A stretch of DNA of 64,000 nt from Syngnathus acus (GCF_901709675.1 NC_051100.1:1490001-1554000); one strand, 5' to 3'; shown: positions 1 through 12,354, counted from the first letter of the stretch. The notes: generated from the letters alone by a model not told the origin. Translations and numbers: made by a program.

Positions 1-2114
1 AGTTTGGTTAAAAAAAAAATAATAATAATAAGATTCAGCATGCAAAATGAGGAAGAGTGTTCCAGTTCTTCCAACAGTTCCATAAACACTTATTTCTTTG
101 TTATGAACTGCGGGAAAGGCCATTTTCCCCACAGCAAAATAATTCTAAATATTTAGTTGAATTGCCTGACATGAAATGTCATCAAACTTGAAATATATGC
201 TCAGGATAGAAGCGTCTGAAATTCACAATTGCTTCCAGTGACTTGGAACAGGGTGTTCCAAAATAGCCTTTCTGATTCAGCAAGTCTAAATCTAATCATG
301 ATGACCTGCAACAGCTTGCTCTGGACTCAAATAAATGTGCATATAATGATCAGTTCCAAATATTTGAATGAGGTGAGCGTCAGTGTTGCTATGCATGTGT
401 TCTTCTACTGTCAGCGAGCCTTCCCTTTCTTTCCTCCCCCTCCCCTCCCCTCCCCTCCCCTCCCCTCCCACTTCTCTCTGCCGCCTCCTTGGCTTCTGCT
501 GGGTGAAAAATGGCCCACATTTCCCTGATAGCCCATGTGGATGTGGAGAGTATAAATGGCTAATGAATTACAGATGAACATTGACGCAAATGAATCTCCC
601 TGATGTCCCAGGGTTATATGGCAGCTATTTAAAAGTTTAATCAATACGCTGAAGTTGAGAACATGCAGCGGCTGCAGTTGCTTGGCCGCAGTAAACAGTC
701 GGGGAAGGGGAGCCAGCCCGAGCGCGGGACGTGCATCATGACGGCGGGCGGCTATGTGTGTTTAATGGACTAAATATTTTTTATTGCAGGAGGGTAAATG
801 TCAGTTTACTTCACAAAGTTGCGCTCGGGAGTTCTGTTTCAGCCCCCCCGCCGCGAGGGAGACGGATGTCACCTCAGCTGTTAAAATGACGGAGTGTGCA
901 TGCACATCATTAAAATGACAACATGCGCCTCGTAATAATTTTACTCAACAGAGTGAAGCAGCCATATTTCTACTTGTGTTTTTGAAAAGTGCCACCTTAT
1001 ATGCCTGACGATTTTGTTTCCCAGACCTTTGGCCAAACTTTTGCTTAGCAACAAGTTGCTTCCATGACGTACTAGCGGCTTGTTAACATTCTAAATGACA
1101 AATAGAACATTATTTTCCTTTTATTTTCATGTTTGTGGCATATTTAACAACTGAAAAGCAGCTGTGTGCCATAAGAGAAGGACACATCTGGAGTATATTT
1201 GTCCTGCTTTGCTTTCCTGTTGCCTTTTTTTTTTTTTAAAGTGAATAATGGGTTTCATTGGTCATTTGATTTACCTCATTGTCTTCCATCCATGAAATGA
1301 AACACACATTTAATATTCTAGATGGGAACATGCTTTGCGTGCCATAACAAGCTACATCACAGTCCAATGGCTGTTGGATTATGGGACACGGAGGGGTTAT
1401 CTGTCTACCTGCCCCCACCCGCCCAGAGATGCCGACTGCATCTCGTGACGTTGGGCTGAGCTGATAAAAGGGTGACTGGAGATGGATGGTGAGCACAATA
1501 ATAGCTGGGGCTCACAGCAGCGTACACCCCTCACGCTCATAAGTCACTCTTGCAGAAAAACTCTGACCCCCTCTCTAAGCTCCCCCACATGCATGCGAGC
1601 ATTTTGTCACTCCTTGGAGATAATACCGAAAGTGTAATTGCCTTGTTAATTGCACCCCCACCTCCCTTCCTCGTTGCATTTTTAGCCTCCTTGATGGATG
1701 GCGGTACTGATGGAATTGTTGGCTAAGTGGCCAAAAAGCAAGGGTGAGGGCAAATAAAGTAATAGGAATTGGTGAAAAGGGGGGAAGAATAGAGGAGGAT
1801 ATAAGAGGCAGGCCGAGGGGAATAAGTTATAGGACGTGAAAAGGAGACAGCCAATGGATTCATGCCAAGAATAGATAACCTTGATGTTAAAAGCTACATC
1901 TGTCGGATATGTCTCGTCTGTGACATATTGATGGCCCTTGAAAAGAGTCAAGCTGATTGTATGCAGGGAACAATCATTAAAGCCTCTACAGCTCCCTCTT
2001 CTCTGACTTTCTCTTATCGCTGCATAATTTGGGCTGTGTGTATGCATGTGTGTGCATTTGCGTGCGTGCCCTCTAATGAATGGCCTTTTTTTTTTCTCAA
2101 CGTGTTACAAACAG
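1..2114 (+). other. lrmda: lrmda intron (non-coding)
   Basis: No exon is recognisable here. The stretch is read as intron of lrmda because it lies upstream of the two exons described below. It ends in a long pyrimidine run and a CAG acceptor at 2112-2114. It contains a C-rich (CCCCT)n run at 433-469. The block around 650-900, with CAG/GC-rich sequence next to AT-rich motifs, could be a conserved non-coding element, but I cannot test conservation. Confidence 0.45.
433..469 (-). repeat. (CCCCT)n run, G-quadruplex motif on the minus strand
   Basis: Seven consecutive C4-5T blocks lie on the plus strand, giving runs of four or more G on the minus strand. This satisfies the simple G4 pattern. It is intronic with respect to lrmda, so the G-rich strand is not in the transcript. 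Confidence 0.7.
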
Positions 2115-2163
2115 GATTACTCTATTCGTCGGCACTTAGGAGGCACCAAGTATTACGTGAGAT
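2115..2163 (+). CDS. lrmda: probable penultimate coding exon of lrmda (49 bp)
   Basis: A pyrimidine-rich tract ending in CAG precedes 2115, and a good donor (GAT|GTAAGC) follows 2163. The 49 bp between them have no stop in the frame starting GAT, giving DYSIRRHLGGTKYYVR plus one leftover T. That T joins the first two bases (GC) of the last exon at 5013 to form a Cys codon, so the phases match. I do not recognise these residues in the mammalian protein. The call therefore rests on splice sites, open frame and phase, not on homology. It could be a species-specific or alternative exon, or chance. Confidence 0.5.
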
Positions 2164-5012
2164 GTAAGCCTAAAAAGATATTTTTTTAAATGTGCATGAA
2201 TTGCAGCATTTTTATTGGGTTCGTGTGGTCATTTTTCAGTTATGAATACTAATCTTTGAAAAAGGATTCAAATAGTTGTCTCTTGTAGAAGAACCTGCAC
2301 ATGCGCTGAGTATAAAAACTGGAACATCTTATTTTTTGTACCATAGTAATTCTACTTTATGTTTGGGAATTTACTCTGAATTTTGCTTAGTGATTTTTTT
2401 TTTTACACGCCCCGGCGTGCCTGACAATTTAATTGGACTAGTCAAAATCAGGTCAAAGTTGTGGCGCAGGTGCACTGGATTTGCATTCAAATTTTTTGAC
2501 ACATTTTTACCTGAAAATCAAATTCCAAATTGTACGTCGGAGCGTTCAATTGGATGTATTGTTCACCTGTCAACGAGGTATGGGAGCCTTTAAAAAGAGA
2601 CTAGCCACTGAAAAAGCAAAGATTCCAGCAGACACAAGCTTGAGGGTACATATTTGTAGACTTTCATGGCTAACCTTCACAGATGAAGTGAAGCTGAAGG
2701 GCCCTGTAGCCTTCGCGCTCTGCTGAGTTCACCGCTTGTCCGTGAGGGACTGAGAAGGACCGAGGGGCTCCAGTTCTTGGGCACTTATCGGGAGAAACTT
2801 TGTGAGCACTGATGATGCAACACCAGTTTTGGGAGAGAGAAAGACGAAATGGAAAAGGAGCAATAGGGAATCTTGGACTTTTCTAACTCGAGTTACATCC
2901 CAGCTCCGTTTTCATTAAAAGGTGCATAAAGTTCCCTTCACAGCGAGAGCCTGTGCTTATTACCGGAGAAGATGGACAAAGATGGCAGACAAAACGAGAG
3001 TAACTACGCTACACGTCCCTTTAAGTGCTTGTGACGCCTTTGGGAGCGCACCTGATGAACTTCTGCTTGATACCAAATTGCCAAAGCACTCCTCAGTGGA
3101 TAACTTCCCAGTCACTCCACGATGGCAGTCCACTTTCACGCAAGCATAAGACACAGCGGGAACAGCCGTTCAAGTGATGGATTGTTACAAAAATATTTGC
3201 CGACTAAGAGTTTGGCCTTTCTGCTGCTTGGCACCTGCGGTTGTTCTTTCAGCTTCTCTCCTCTTGATTAAGTGGATATTCTGTATTGTCCTCTCGGTGA
3301 ATGCAACAGTGTGCTTCCATCATGGGTTGTCCTCTCAACGGGGGCTTGATGTCTTTTTCGCAACATGAACATGCTTCTCCATAATAAGAGTTGGAGGAAT
3401 AACCATAGCGGACAAAGCAACCTTTAGGTTTCTGCTATTAGAGGCCATTGTGTTCTTCATTTACATTTAATCCGTTTAGAATTGAAATGACTTTTTTCAA
3501 ATGAGGTTGCTCACAGTTCCTTTGCAAAAATGCAAACTAAAATATCACCTGTCAAGGCTTTTTGAATTCGAGGAATGGCTTTTACTGGTACCTCCCTCAG
3601 TTCCCATGGGAACGATTGTTGCTAAAACTCAGCAAATCCTATGTTTCTCAGCATCCGTGGAACAGACTGTTACATGGCCACCCACACCCCCACCCCGTCC
3701 GGTGCCTGTCTGATCAGACACCCCCAAGTCCTGCGGTGTCAAGCCCAGTCTCCAGCCCAGTCTCCAGCCACGTTACCTTTGTCCTCAGGCAAAATGTGGC
3801 AGCTGGAGTTTGGAACCTCCTTACTGTCATCCGCACACACACGCAGACTGATGAGCATGTAGTAAATCCCACTCACGCACCGGGGGGGCAGGCAGGCATG
3901 GAGCTGGTCCCGGATGTTATCGGAGGTGACAGCTTCTCACACTTGAGTGTTTGGATCACCTCAAGTAGCTGGGCTGCGAGGGGGGAAAATGAGCACCGCT
4001 CCACTACAAAGTCCAGATTTAGATTGACTGAGCTTGTCCTCGGGCCCGTGGGCTGCTTCGACTGCTGCAGTCTGACAAGAACACCCACTGCTGCCGCGAG
4101 GGACTGCTGTGTGCACATCTGCCCGCACACTTCATATATATATATGTGCATGCGTGCGACCACTTTGAGAAGAGCGACGTGTCAGGTTGCTTTAAAATTG
4201 AGGGTGGCATCAGAATATGCTTGGCACTAATATGGCACCGGTATCTCTGTCCCCGTTTCTGCTTTCTGTCACTTAGTCGCCATCTTCTCCCCGCCCTTGA
4301 CAGTGTCTCTTTGGATTAGGTGATTGTAGTGGGAGCAGCCCTCATCCCGCCCGCCAGCGACACTACCTTCCCCAGTAGGGCCCCTCCTCTTTCGCCGCCT
4401 CCTGCTCTCACTTTGCACTTGATGTTAAAAAGCCTGGCGAAAGACGTAGTTGTTCTCCTGTCAGAGGATCATTGACAGCACTAATGCCACTTGTCCTTGC
4501 CTCAATTGGCGAGAGGTGATGCCAAGCTGTGGCCCGCCCATCAAGTGGCGGCAGCGTGTGACTCGAGACGCGATAGGGCGGCCATCTCGGTCGTCTGATG
4601 ATGCAGGGTGTCTTTTATTTACATTTTTGCATTCAGCATTCACAAACACGTTCTAGGTTTTAAGACATCGTTTCTCAAGGGTACGAGGGAGCAATTGAAA
4701 TCAAACATGAGTGCAGCTCCTTCATTAGCGAATCCACCATTGATTATTATGATGTCATGTGTTTTATACGCCTGTTAAATGAATGAACAAATGCACTCTT
4801 GACACACCTGCCTTGATGGGGGACTATGCTTGTCCTCGTAGGCGTCGTCTTGAAGGTGAAAGGATGTGCCGAATATGCCTTCTTATACTCTCTCCTCAAA
4901 ACAAGCTTCATATTCTAACCATGGGGTTTGCAGCATTTAAATCTTGTGATGATTGGGCAAATTGCTTCTAAAGTGTATGATCTGATATTTGGTTTCTTTT
5001 GACAATTTTTAG
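2164..5012 (+). other. lrmda: lrmda last intron (non-coding)
   Basis: This is non-coding sequence between the two lrmda exons. It ends in a TTTTTAG acceptor at 5011-5012. No exon, RNA gene or recognisable transposon was found. ORFs in it are short and do not resemble protein families. Confidence 0.5.
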
Positions 5013-5092
5013 GCCACTTTGCCAAGTGCCGTTACATCTACTACGGCAAGCATTCCGAAGGAAACAGATTCATCCAGAACGACCAGCTTTGA
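5013..5092 (+). CDS. lrmda: last coding exon of lrmda, C-terminus
   Basis: After a TTTTTAG acceptor the frame reads HFAKCRYIYYGKHSEGNRF followed by IQNDQL and a TGA at 5090-5092. This closely resembles the C-terminal tail I recall for vertebrate LRMDA (KCRYVYYGKNSEGNRF, then IRDDQL). LRMDA is a small leucine-rich-repeat protein needed for melanocyte differentiation; its human gene is linked to oculocutaneous albinism type 7. Only the conserved tail is here; the repeats lie upstream of the window. The first two bases complete a codon begun in the preceding exon. Supporting context: LRMDA is the convergent neighbour of KCNMA1 in human, and kcnma1 is on the minus strand downstream here. A database alignment is needed to confirm the recollection. 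Confidence 0.85.
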
Positions 5093-6974
5093 TGGCACCG
5101 TCTGGTCCAGGAACAAGAGGGACATCGGAGAACATGGCTGATGACGCACAGGAAGAAAAATAATGCAATTTATTTTTTTACATTCCACTGATGATAATGC
5201 ACTTAAATCAACCGACTGCTTTGAATCGGTAACAAAAAGATCTTTTAAGACAGTATTGTTGACTTGTGTAGCTGCCTTCTGCTTGCGTGTGCGCACACAC
5301 ACGTACACACACAGTGACAAACAGTTTCAAGCTATTGCGTGTCTCAGCCTGGCAGCCATGATGGATCACCCATCTACTGCTGCCACTAATCAAGGGTGAA
5401 AGGGGTGACGGTCACACACCTGAGACCTGACATGGACACATCCGCCCCCCGACACACACACACACACACATACACAAGCACACACACGCGCACAAAATAG
5501 AAAGCACTAAAATGTTGCAAAATGTTGGCGATTGGACTCTTTCGATTTAAAAAAAAAAAAAGATCTGGTTCTTATTTTAGATGGCGAAAGAAAATCCTCA
5601 AATCTCGATTTGATTGTGTGAATACATTGCAATGAATATGCAAGATACAAACATTTTGAATTCCACAATGTACAATGAATTCCACTGGTTTTAGTCAATG
5701 AAATGTAATCTACAATATAATTTTGGACCATGTTTTGTAACATTTTTCACTGTAATACTTATTTTTCAAAATAAGCATGTTGAGTTGTTGTTCACTCGGG
5801 GACCGGTGACCAAGATTAAAGTTACAAATCAGGCATTATGACAAATTCCTCATTTATGCTGACACAAAACTTTTGAATTGTTTTAAATCTATTGTTTAGC
5901 CATTTAACATTTGTACTTTTTTTTGTGACTGTCAATCAGTTAACATTACATAATGATTGTGTACCTGCTCCTATGATTGATTTTAACTGAAGTATAAAAA
6001 AATTGCACCAGACACTTGCCTTGAATCTAAAAACGAATCTCAAACTCATAGGGCAGTTAGTCAGGCGTGGTGCCAATGTTACCGTATGTCGCTAATTACT
6101 GACATGATGTAAAACAGTCCATTTAAATTGAAAGCCCAAATCACCGTCTGTATCCTGAAACATGGTGTCCCGGCTGACTCTAGGCAAAAGGTTGGCTACA
6201 GCAGACATACAGTAGCTTGGCTGCAATTCCTTAATAGTAGTGCATGACAAAGTATAAAACGGCATTGTCCAAATACTTCCGGACCCAACAGTGGAAACCG
6301 TCTTGTATTTCATAGCGCGCACACATACAGTACAAAGGCTAGCAAAGGAGCCTGCGGGGCTTCTAATGCAGAATGTCACTGATCTGTTCTGATGAAGTAG
6401 CGTGTCATTTTTGCTTTAGCAGGAAGTTCCCAAGCAGCCAGCAGCTGTGATGCCGAGTTCAGGGTCAAGAAGGCCGCAGCCTGCAGGTGAATGTGCATCT
6501 CTTATACCTTAATTAACCTAGCAGCCTTAAAAAGGCATACCTCACGAGCTCAGAGACGAGCAAATGTCAAGGCGCCGTGGCACCGGCGTCCGTTCTCAAG
6601 ATGCGCTTTGCGCTCCGGTGTGGCAGCTCGAGAAGGAACGCACGCTTGACGAGGATGGGAAGTGACACTCAGCAAACTCGGGATGTCCTCCAGCCAGCTC
6701 CGGTGGCTCAGCGCCTGTCAATTCTAGCTCCGTCACCGGCAGTGGCTCAATGGCAGCGCCTGTGACACATGTCACAAACTTTTAAATGTCTGCTCTTTTC
6801 AGCAGGATGGCTGGGCGCACGCTGCAGCCAGGGGAAGGATGACATTTGTAGCGTGCGTGTGTGTGTGTTTGTGTTCATGCCTATGCACGTGTTGTTGTGT
6901 GGCCCTCTTCTTTCTGCCTCCTCGGGCTGTCAGTCCCAGTTTCCTGTGAGCATATCACAACGCAGACAAATAAA
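5093..6974 (+). other. lrmda: lrmda 3'UTR and downstream flank
   Basis: Non-coding DNA follows the lrmda stop. Possible poly(A) signals on the plus strand are ATTAAA near 5814 and AATAAA at 6969-6974; neither can be shown to be used. A CA microsatellite lies inside. Confidence 0.4.
5452..5493. repeat. (CA)n microsatellite
   Basis: About 42 bp of mostly uninterrupted AC dinucleotides with a few interruptions. Confidence 0.9.
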
Positions 6975-9900
6975 TCTTGTCATTTTGAAACGCCGCCACT
7001 AGTGACCACGCTCTTGAATGACATGTCAGCTGGAATATGGTCACACAGTCCTGTGGGAAGTGGGCACGGACTACACTGTGAACCACGCTCGCATATCAAA
7101 TTGACGGAAGGCGATCACAATAGTGCATGATCTCTGACATTTCCATTGACTATCTGAGCATAAGAGTCAGTAACGCAGCGTTGGTTGACACAAACGAGTT
7201 GAACCCCCAACTGTTGAATTTGACCATTTTTATTTGTACAACATACAAGCTCCTAAATTTCTTTTTTTATTCAATTTCATCATTTTCTCCTAACACAAAT
7301 GGTGGCTGTGCGTGATCGACCTCCCCAAAAGGCACGCTCTTGTTCTGTGTGACTCGGTCCCCTGTCAAAATCACTAAAGGCCAATCATCCCATCACAGCG
7401 TTCAAAGCCCAGAGCTGTGATGGCTGATTGACATCAGCTAATGCAAATATACAAGGAGCCGCAGGAAGAAAGGGGACTCGTCTTTGAGTGACAACAGTAA
7501 AAAGAGGGTCGTTAAAACAATGTTTTAAAAATTGTTGAAATATGATACTTCCAAAAATAATTAAGGCATGTCTTAGTGTTTCATTTTAAAAAAAATCTCA
7601 TTTTGTGTTTTTGTTTGACATTTTGTTTTTTGGATACAAATATTTTTATTATGGAGAAACAATTTGAAGCAGAGCTGAGTAGGGGGAGAATTAGAATTCA
7701 GCAATGTGATTGGCCATATTAAGGACGATAAAAGAAAACCAATGAATTTATTTCACAGGGGGAAAAAATGATATTTAGACGAGTGCGGACGTGCTTGCTC
7801 TTCGACAAGAAACATTTGTCATTGGTTGTGGGACGGAGGGTTGTGGGGGGGGGGGGGGGTCTGTGCTGTTCTAATTAGCTTGTCAGGGGGCCTCAGGCTG
7901 AGCGGGCTGCTTGTGCTAAGAAAGATGGACACACTGACACGCGAGCTGACAGCCAGTCGATAATGTGGCAATTAATGTCATAAATAATTCCACTGCCAAT
8001 TATGTCAAAATGGACTTTCACGCTGCGACTCCCTTATCATTTCCTCTGATAAAAAGAACAAGCCCTCTATAATTAAATGGCTTTTTATATGGAAATAGAA
8101 CATAGCCCCTTCACATGGTGCCGCAAGGAAAACATTGTGAATAAGAATGAATCTGCTTTCTCTGACCTTTACCTCAATGGAGTCATGTGACACAACCTCC
8201 AGGCTCTTAAAATGTCATTGGCTTGTTTGCTCTACAAAAGATAACCTCATTGGAGAATACAAAGACAATTAGGAACTAGTGATCGATCCTCACTGATATC
8301 CGTAAAAGGTTGCGAATGCTTAACCATTAGCAGGGGTATTGATCGTGACACTGCATCACTCGCTGGGAAAAAATGATAACCGTTCCTGGGAATGAGAGGC
8401 CGATCAATTGTGGCAGGTAAGAAGAGTCTGTGCTGAAAGGCTTCTCAGATGTGAATGTGTTGTTCTCAACAGTTTTTCTTGCAAATTTTTCTAAATAGAA
8501 ACATAAATCCATGGCCAATCCTGGAAAAAAAAAAACAGTTGCATTCTCAGCATTCCCCCAATAAATGCTTTACATTGACTTTCCGGTGGCTTGTTTGTCA
8601 CGCCAAGTGGCGGAGGCGAACGACAACCACTCACCATCAGGCTGACACCAACCCCCCCTTGCCAAATGTATGAGCAAATAAAGTGAGCGCAGCACATGTT
8701 AAGGCCTCCTAATGCACTGTAAAACAACGTTCAACGCGTCTCGCCTATCTCGGTCGGGGCTGCGAAGGTGGCCCTGATGCGAATAATATACAGCCTGCCA
8801 GCTTCAAGGTTGTGTTCACGTGCGCAACTACGCCGCCAAAGGCCTTGAGAGGACTATTTGACTAAGTGAGTAAATCAGCCGCCTGCTTGGCACAAGGAGA
8901 AATAATAACACGCTCTAACCAATCACAATGACTGCACGGAGGCAACAGAAAACCTTGTCTTTGTCGTTGTTGTTGTTTACCTGTGGTTTTGTAGTTTATT
9001 AGAAGTGCATGTTACATGCTCGTCACGGCATTTTCCACATTATTGACATAAGGATGTCCTTAGAGGGAAAAATGAAAATGACATCACAGTTACTAGTCAC
9101 AGCTCAGATTGTGAATCACATGACCAAACGAGAGGAGAGCCATGATTGTTTAAATATTTTAACTTGGTTCACGTAAAATATATATATTTTTCCCTCAAAA
9201 AGCTGTTTTTTTAAAAGCTATTTTATTAAAATGCCTTTTTTATTACTTTAATGTGATTTAATGCTTGTAAAATTTCCAACGTTTTCACATGTTTTATGAT
9301 AAGCCTAGGCTTCTTCTACTCCTTTTTTGAACAGTGATATTTATTGTTTGTTTTTTTTTTTTTGTTTTTTTATTGATTTTGTTCTTTAAATCAAGTTCGA
9401 AATAAAGATTCATACTACTAATATTACATTCGTTGTCTCTTAGAAAAGCCAGTTCTCGTTTTTGTACTTAATTGTTGTGTCATTTATTGGACATGCATTG
9501 CTTGTTTTGAATCAAGCACTTAAATAGCATAATTAATGTGAGCATCCCGAGGGGCTGATGAATATTAATCATTGGCACTGTCAGTTGCATGGCTGCTTTT
9601 TTTATTCTCATAAAATACTGACCTTTACCTAGAATATGATTGTTTATTTATTTTCATGGAAAACTGAATTTATTGACCCTTTTTGTTAGTCATCAAATTC
9701 CGACTTTTTTTTTTCTCTTTAGACTTTGTCCTCAAAGTAAACTTTATTCTCCTAATTAATGTTAGGGCACCTATAGCCCATCAGGTTTTGTTTTCATTTG
9801 AGACAAAGCCACAAAAAGTAAAATTCTACAATGGTTGCATGTTATATGAATATGAAATGTCGCTTTTGCAGTGTCACAGGCATCATTAAAACAACAATGA

Positions 9901-10420
9901 CATGCAGTTTGGCAGGAGAAATGCGCTAATGATAGAGAATTGCAGGAGCACGACGAGGCACGCGTGTAATGCATGCATGTTAATGTTTACGCCCTGAGGC
10001 TTCGGAGGCTTTATTTAACACGACACAAAGCATCAGCCATTGATTTTACACGCTCGACTTCATCAATCAAACATTTGAACGCACATCCCGGGATACATTG
10101 ACATTTACAGCTTCTTCGTGCACAGCACATGGATGTGTACGCATCCATGTGCATGTGCTTGACAAATTACAAAGACATTGTATATCTTTATGATAAAAAA
10201 AAAAGTACTTGTAATTAATGACCCTTACAAAAAAATGAAATAAATTTGAAAAACAATTGTTTTCCTGTCGTGACCTTGTGAAAATGAATTCAACGTTTCC
10301 CAAATTGGTTAATTTTAAAATTTTATACTTGCAAATTATGACCTGATTCACACAAAATTGTTTCAAATTCATCCGTTCAATGACCCAATTAATTACTTGA
10401 ATTCAGTGACGTTCGGTGAG
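6975..10420. other. gene-free intergenic DNA
   Basis: I see no coding exon here. A 15-G homopolymer lies at 7845-7859. The stretch about 7860-8270 has several homeodomain-type TAATTA/ATTA motifs in complex, non-repetitive sequence. This is the texture of a vertebrate conserved non-coding element, but conservation cannot be tested from the sequence alone. Blocks near 9530-9600 and 9880-9980 look similar. Confidence 0.4.
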
Positions 10421-10519
10421 GGTCATGACTGGGGAGGCACTGACCTCTCTCACCCCCACTTTCTGATTGGCTGTTTGATCTGACGTCACTCGGACACTCC
10501 ATTAGGTACACCGCCATTT

Positions 10520-10640
10520 TCAGTTGTAGCGAACGATTCGGTGAACGATTCTTTTGAACAAATCTTTTGAGTGAACTGAACGATTCTTTTGAACAAAATC
10601 TTTTGAGTGAACCGATTCAAAAGACGGTTCGAACTGGAAT
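10520..10640. repeat. short tandem copies of a GAACGATTC-type repeat
   Basis: Two near-identical copies of about 41 bp, each starting GAACGATTCTTTTGAACAAA, lie side by side. Related GAACGG/GATCCGTTC motifs recur at 30560-30720, beyond the other end of the palindrome. This is probably part of an old interspersed element that I cannot name. Confidence 0.5.
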
Positions 10641-10692
10641 GCACATGATGAGTACAAAAGAGTACAAACGGCCACTATCTGACATGTATCAA

Positions 10693-10752
10693 TAGTCGAC
10701 TGGTTAGTGACACGCGTTTTCATCTGGTAAGAACGTGGTTCGATCCCAGGTG
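10693..10752 (+). repeat. tRNA-like (SINE head) sequence
   Basis: An A-box-like TAGTCGACTGGTTAG at 10693 is followed by a perfect B-box GGTTCGATCCC at 10737-10747. The spacing is that of a tRNA-derived pol III promoter. No full cloverleaf is evident, so it is read as a SINE head rather than a tRNA gene. Confidence 0.45.
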
Positions 10753-10953
10753 CGAGCACATATTTAGATCTGCTTTTAGAATTGGAACCTCGCTTTGTAC
10801 AAGTGGACGCATATGCAAACATTTCAATTATTCAATATTCATTCATTTATTTCTTTTACCTCGTGTAGTATACATATTGAAGTATCCATTATGGTGTACC
10901 TAATCACAGGCCACTTCATTAGGGAAAAAGCTTAAGTGAAAGTGAAAAGCATT

Positions 10954-11290
10954 TAACCAAATGTCAGATTTTCATGTTTTAATTGGCGAATATAAAAACA
11001 AGGAATAAAACACCAGACAAGTTTTAACATAAATGTTTATTAAAATAAGGATAACAACAATAATAATAATAATAATAAAAGTACATTTCAAACCAGCAAT
11101 CTAATGTGAAATTGCAGTAAATATATTGGATAACAATATATATATATGCATACACGTTATTTAAAAACTACGATAAGTGTTATAAAGATTACCCAAAGAG
11201 AAGCATACTCTCCCCGTTGTTGCATAACGGCGCATCCCTTCATGCAATAAAGTTACCCGTTAGCTTGTAGAAAACGTGCATAAAAGAAGT
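10954..11290. repeat. direct repeat D, left copy
   Basis: This block matches 30162-30475 in the SAME orientation at roughly 85% by eye. Shared runs include AACCAAATGTCAGATTTT, ACAAGGAATAAAACAC, AGATTACCCAAAGAGAAGCAT and AACGGCGCATCCCTTCATGC (the third described from a longer shared run). The two copies bracket the whole palindrome, whereas everything between them is arranged as inverted repeats. Confidence 0.75.
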
Positions 11291-11360
11291 GCTGTTTCAG
11301 TGTTTTCAGTCATGAGGTGAGCGTGGGTTGCTCTTCTGTCACTGCAATAGTCACGAGTCT

Positions 11361-11416
11361 TTGGTCCAGTGGTTAGTGTCAGTGCTTCTGATGCGATGGA
11401 ACTAGTGTTCGAGACC
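11361..11416 (+). repeat. tRNA-like sequence in the left arm
   Basis: A-box-like TTGGTCCAGTGG at 11361-11372 and B-box-like GTGTTCGAGACC at 11405-11416. Inverted relatives lie at 29217-29272 and 29692-29748. It reads as a tRNA-derived SINE head, not a tRNA gene. Confidence 0.5.
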
Positions 11417-11504
11417 TGCCCTTGGCGGGTGTGGCACTTTTCACTTTGACCATGATTTTCCCTAATGAAGTGGCCTGTCACGTGGTACGCAAGTGTGCGA
11501 AGCG

Positions 11505-11555
11505 CCATTGGACGAGCAGGCGAGGAAGATTTGAATTGGCGGATGTGACGTCATG
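11505..11555 (+). promoter_or_regulatory. CCAAT plus CRE promoter-like module, left arm
   Basis: An inverted CCAAT box (ATTGG, 11507-11511) lies about 35 bp before a perfect cAMP-response element TGACGTCA (11546-11553). A G-rich stretch follows. The same module is mirrored on the right arm at 29078-29127. Motifs alone do not prove promoter activity. Confidence 0.3.
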
Positions 11556-11623
11556 ATTTGGGGACGGGGTGTGCTCAAGGGAAGTTGTCATATACAGGTG
11601 CGACACGCGGCCGGTTTTTCAGC

Positions 11624-12180
11624 TAAGCTACCATGCTAGTAAATGTTTGTCGTTCATTGGCGTTGCTCACGACGGACGCCTTGTTTGTTTGTTTGTTGCA
11701 GGATTCAAGGCGCCACCGACCGTGTGGCGGCTTCTCGGGTAAGCTAGTATGCTATCAAATGTTTGTCGTTCATCGCCGTTTCTCACGACGGACGCCTTGT
11801 ATGTTTGTTGCAGGATTCAAGGCGAGTTATCAAATGCAGGCGCCACCGGCCGTGTGGAGGTTTCTCGGGTAAGCTAGTATGCTATCAAATGTTTGTCGTT
11901 CATCGCCGTTTCTCACGACGGACGCCTTGTATGTTTGTTGCAGGATTCAAGGCGAGTTAATAAATGCAGGCGCCCCCGACCGTGTGGCGGTTTTTCGGGT
12001 AAGCTAGTATGCTATCAAATGTTTGTCGTTCATTGCCGTTTCTCACGACGGACGCCTTGTATGTTTGTTGCAGGATTCAAGGCGAGTTATCAAATGCAGG
12101 CGCCACCGGCCGTGTGGAGGTTTCTCGGGTAAGCTAGTATGCTATCAAATGTTTGTCGTTCATTGCCGTTTCAAATCACG
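11624..12180 (+). repeat. 130-bp minisatellite, left arm (5 units)
   Basis: AAGCTAGTATGCTATCAAAT-type starts occur at 11741, 11871, 12001 and 12131 (period exactly 130). A shorter first unit starts at 11624. Three full units contain a 55-bp segment (11814-11868, 11944-11998, 12074-12128) preceded by TTTGTTGCAG and followed by GTAAGC, i.e. an acceptor and a donor. Whether these segments are ever spliced is unknown. The right arm has one unit fewer. Confidence 0.9.
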
Positions 12181-12354
12181 ACGGACGCCTTGTTTGTTTG
12201 CAAGATTTTCACACTTGTCACGGCCACCGCAACTGTCGTTTTGCCGCCACAGTATTTCAAATCTCTTTGGCGTTTTGTTTCGTCAAATTAACAATGTTGC
12301 ATTACATATAGTGTGCTATTTCCGTGTTATGCAAAGTGTTGACTGACGAATCTG

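Larger units (their letters stand above)
10892..11490. mobile_element. MITE-like element with imperfect inverted ends
   Basis: The left end (GTGTACC... ACAGGCCACTTCATTAGGGA, 10892-10930) reappears inverted at 11455-11490 (TCCCTAATGAAGTGGCCTGT...GGTAC). The inside is AT-rich. These paired ends suggest a non-autonomous DNA transposon of about 0.6 kb. The right end overlaps the outer margin of the palindrome's left arm. The family was not identified, and I could not fix a target duplication. Confidence 0.4.

Noticed and set aside
11361-11416. tRNA gene
   Set aside because: A- and B-box-like motifs are present but no acceptor stem or full cloverleaf could be drawn; read as a SINE head.
11633-12346. 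Repeated ORFs in the 130-bp minisatellite (FIAVSHDGRLVCLLQDSRR type)
   Set aside because: They arise from the repeat itself and recur identically in the inverted copy. No family match and no conservation argument.
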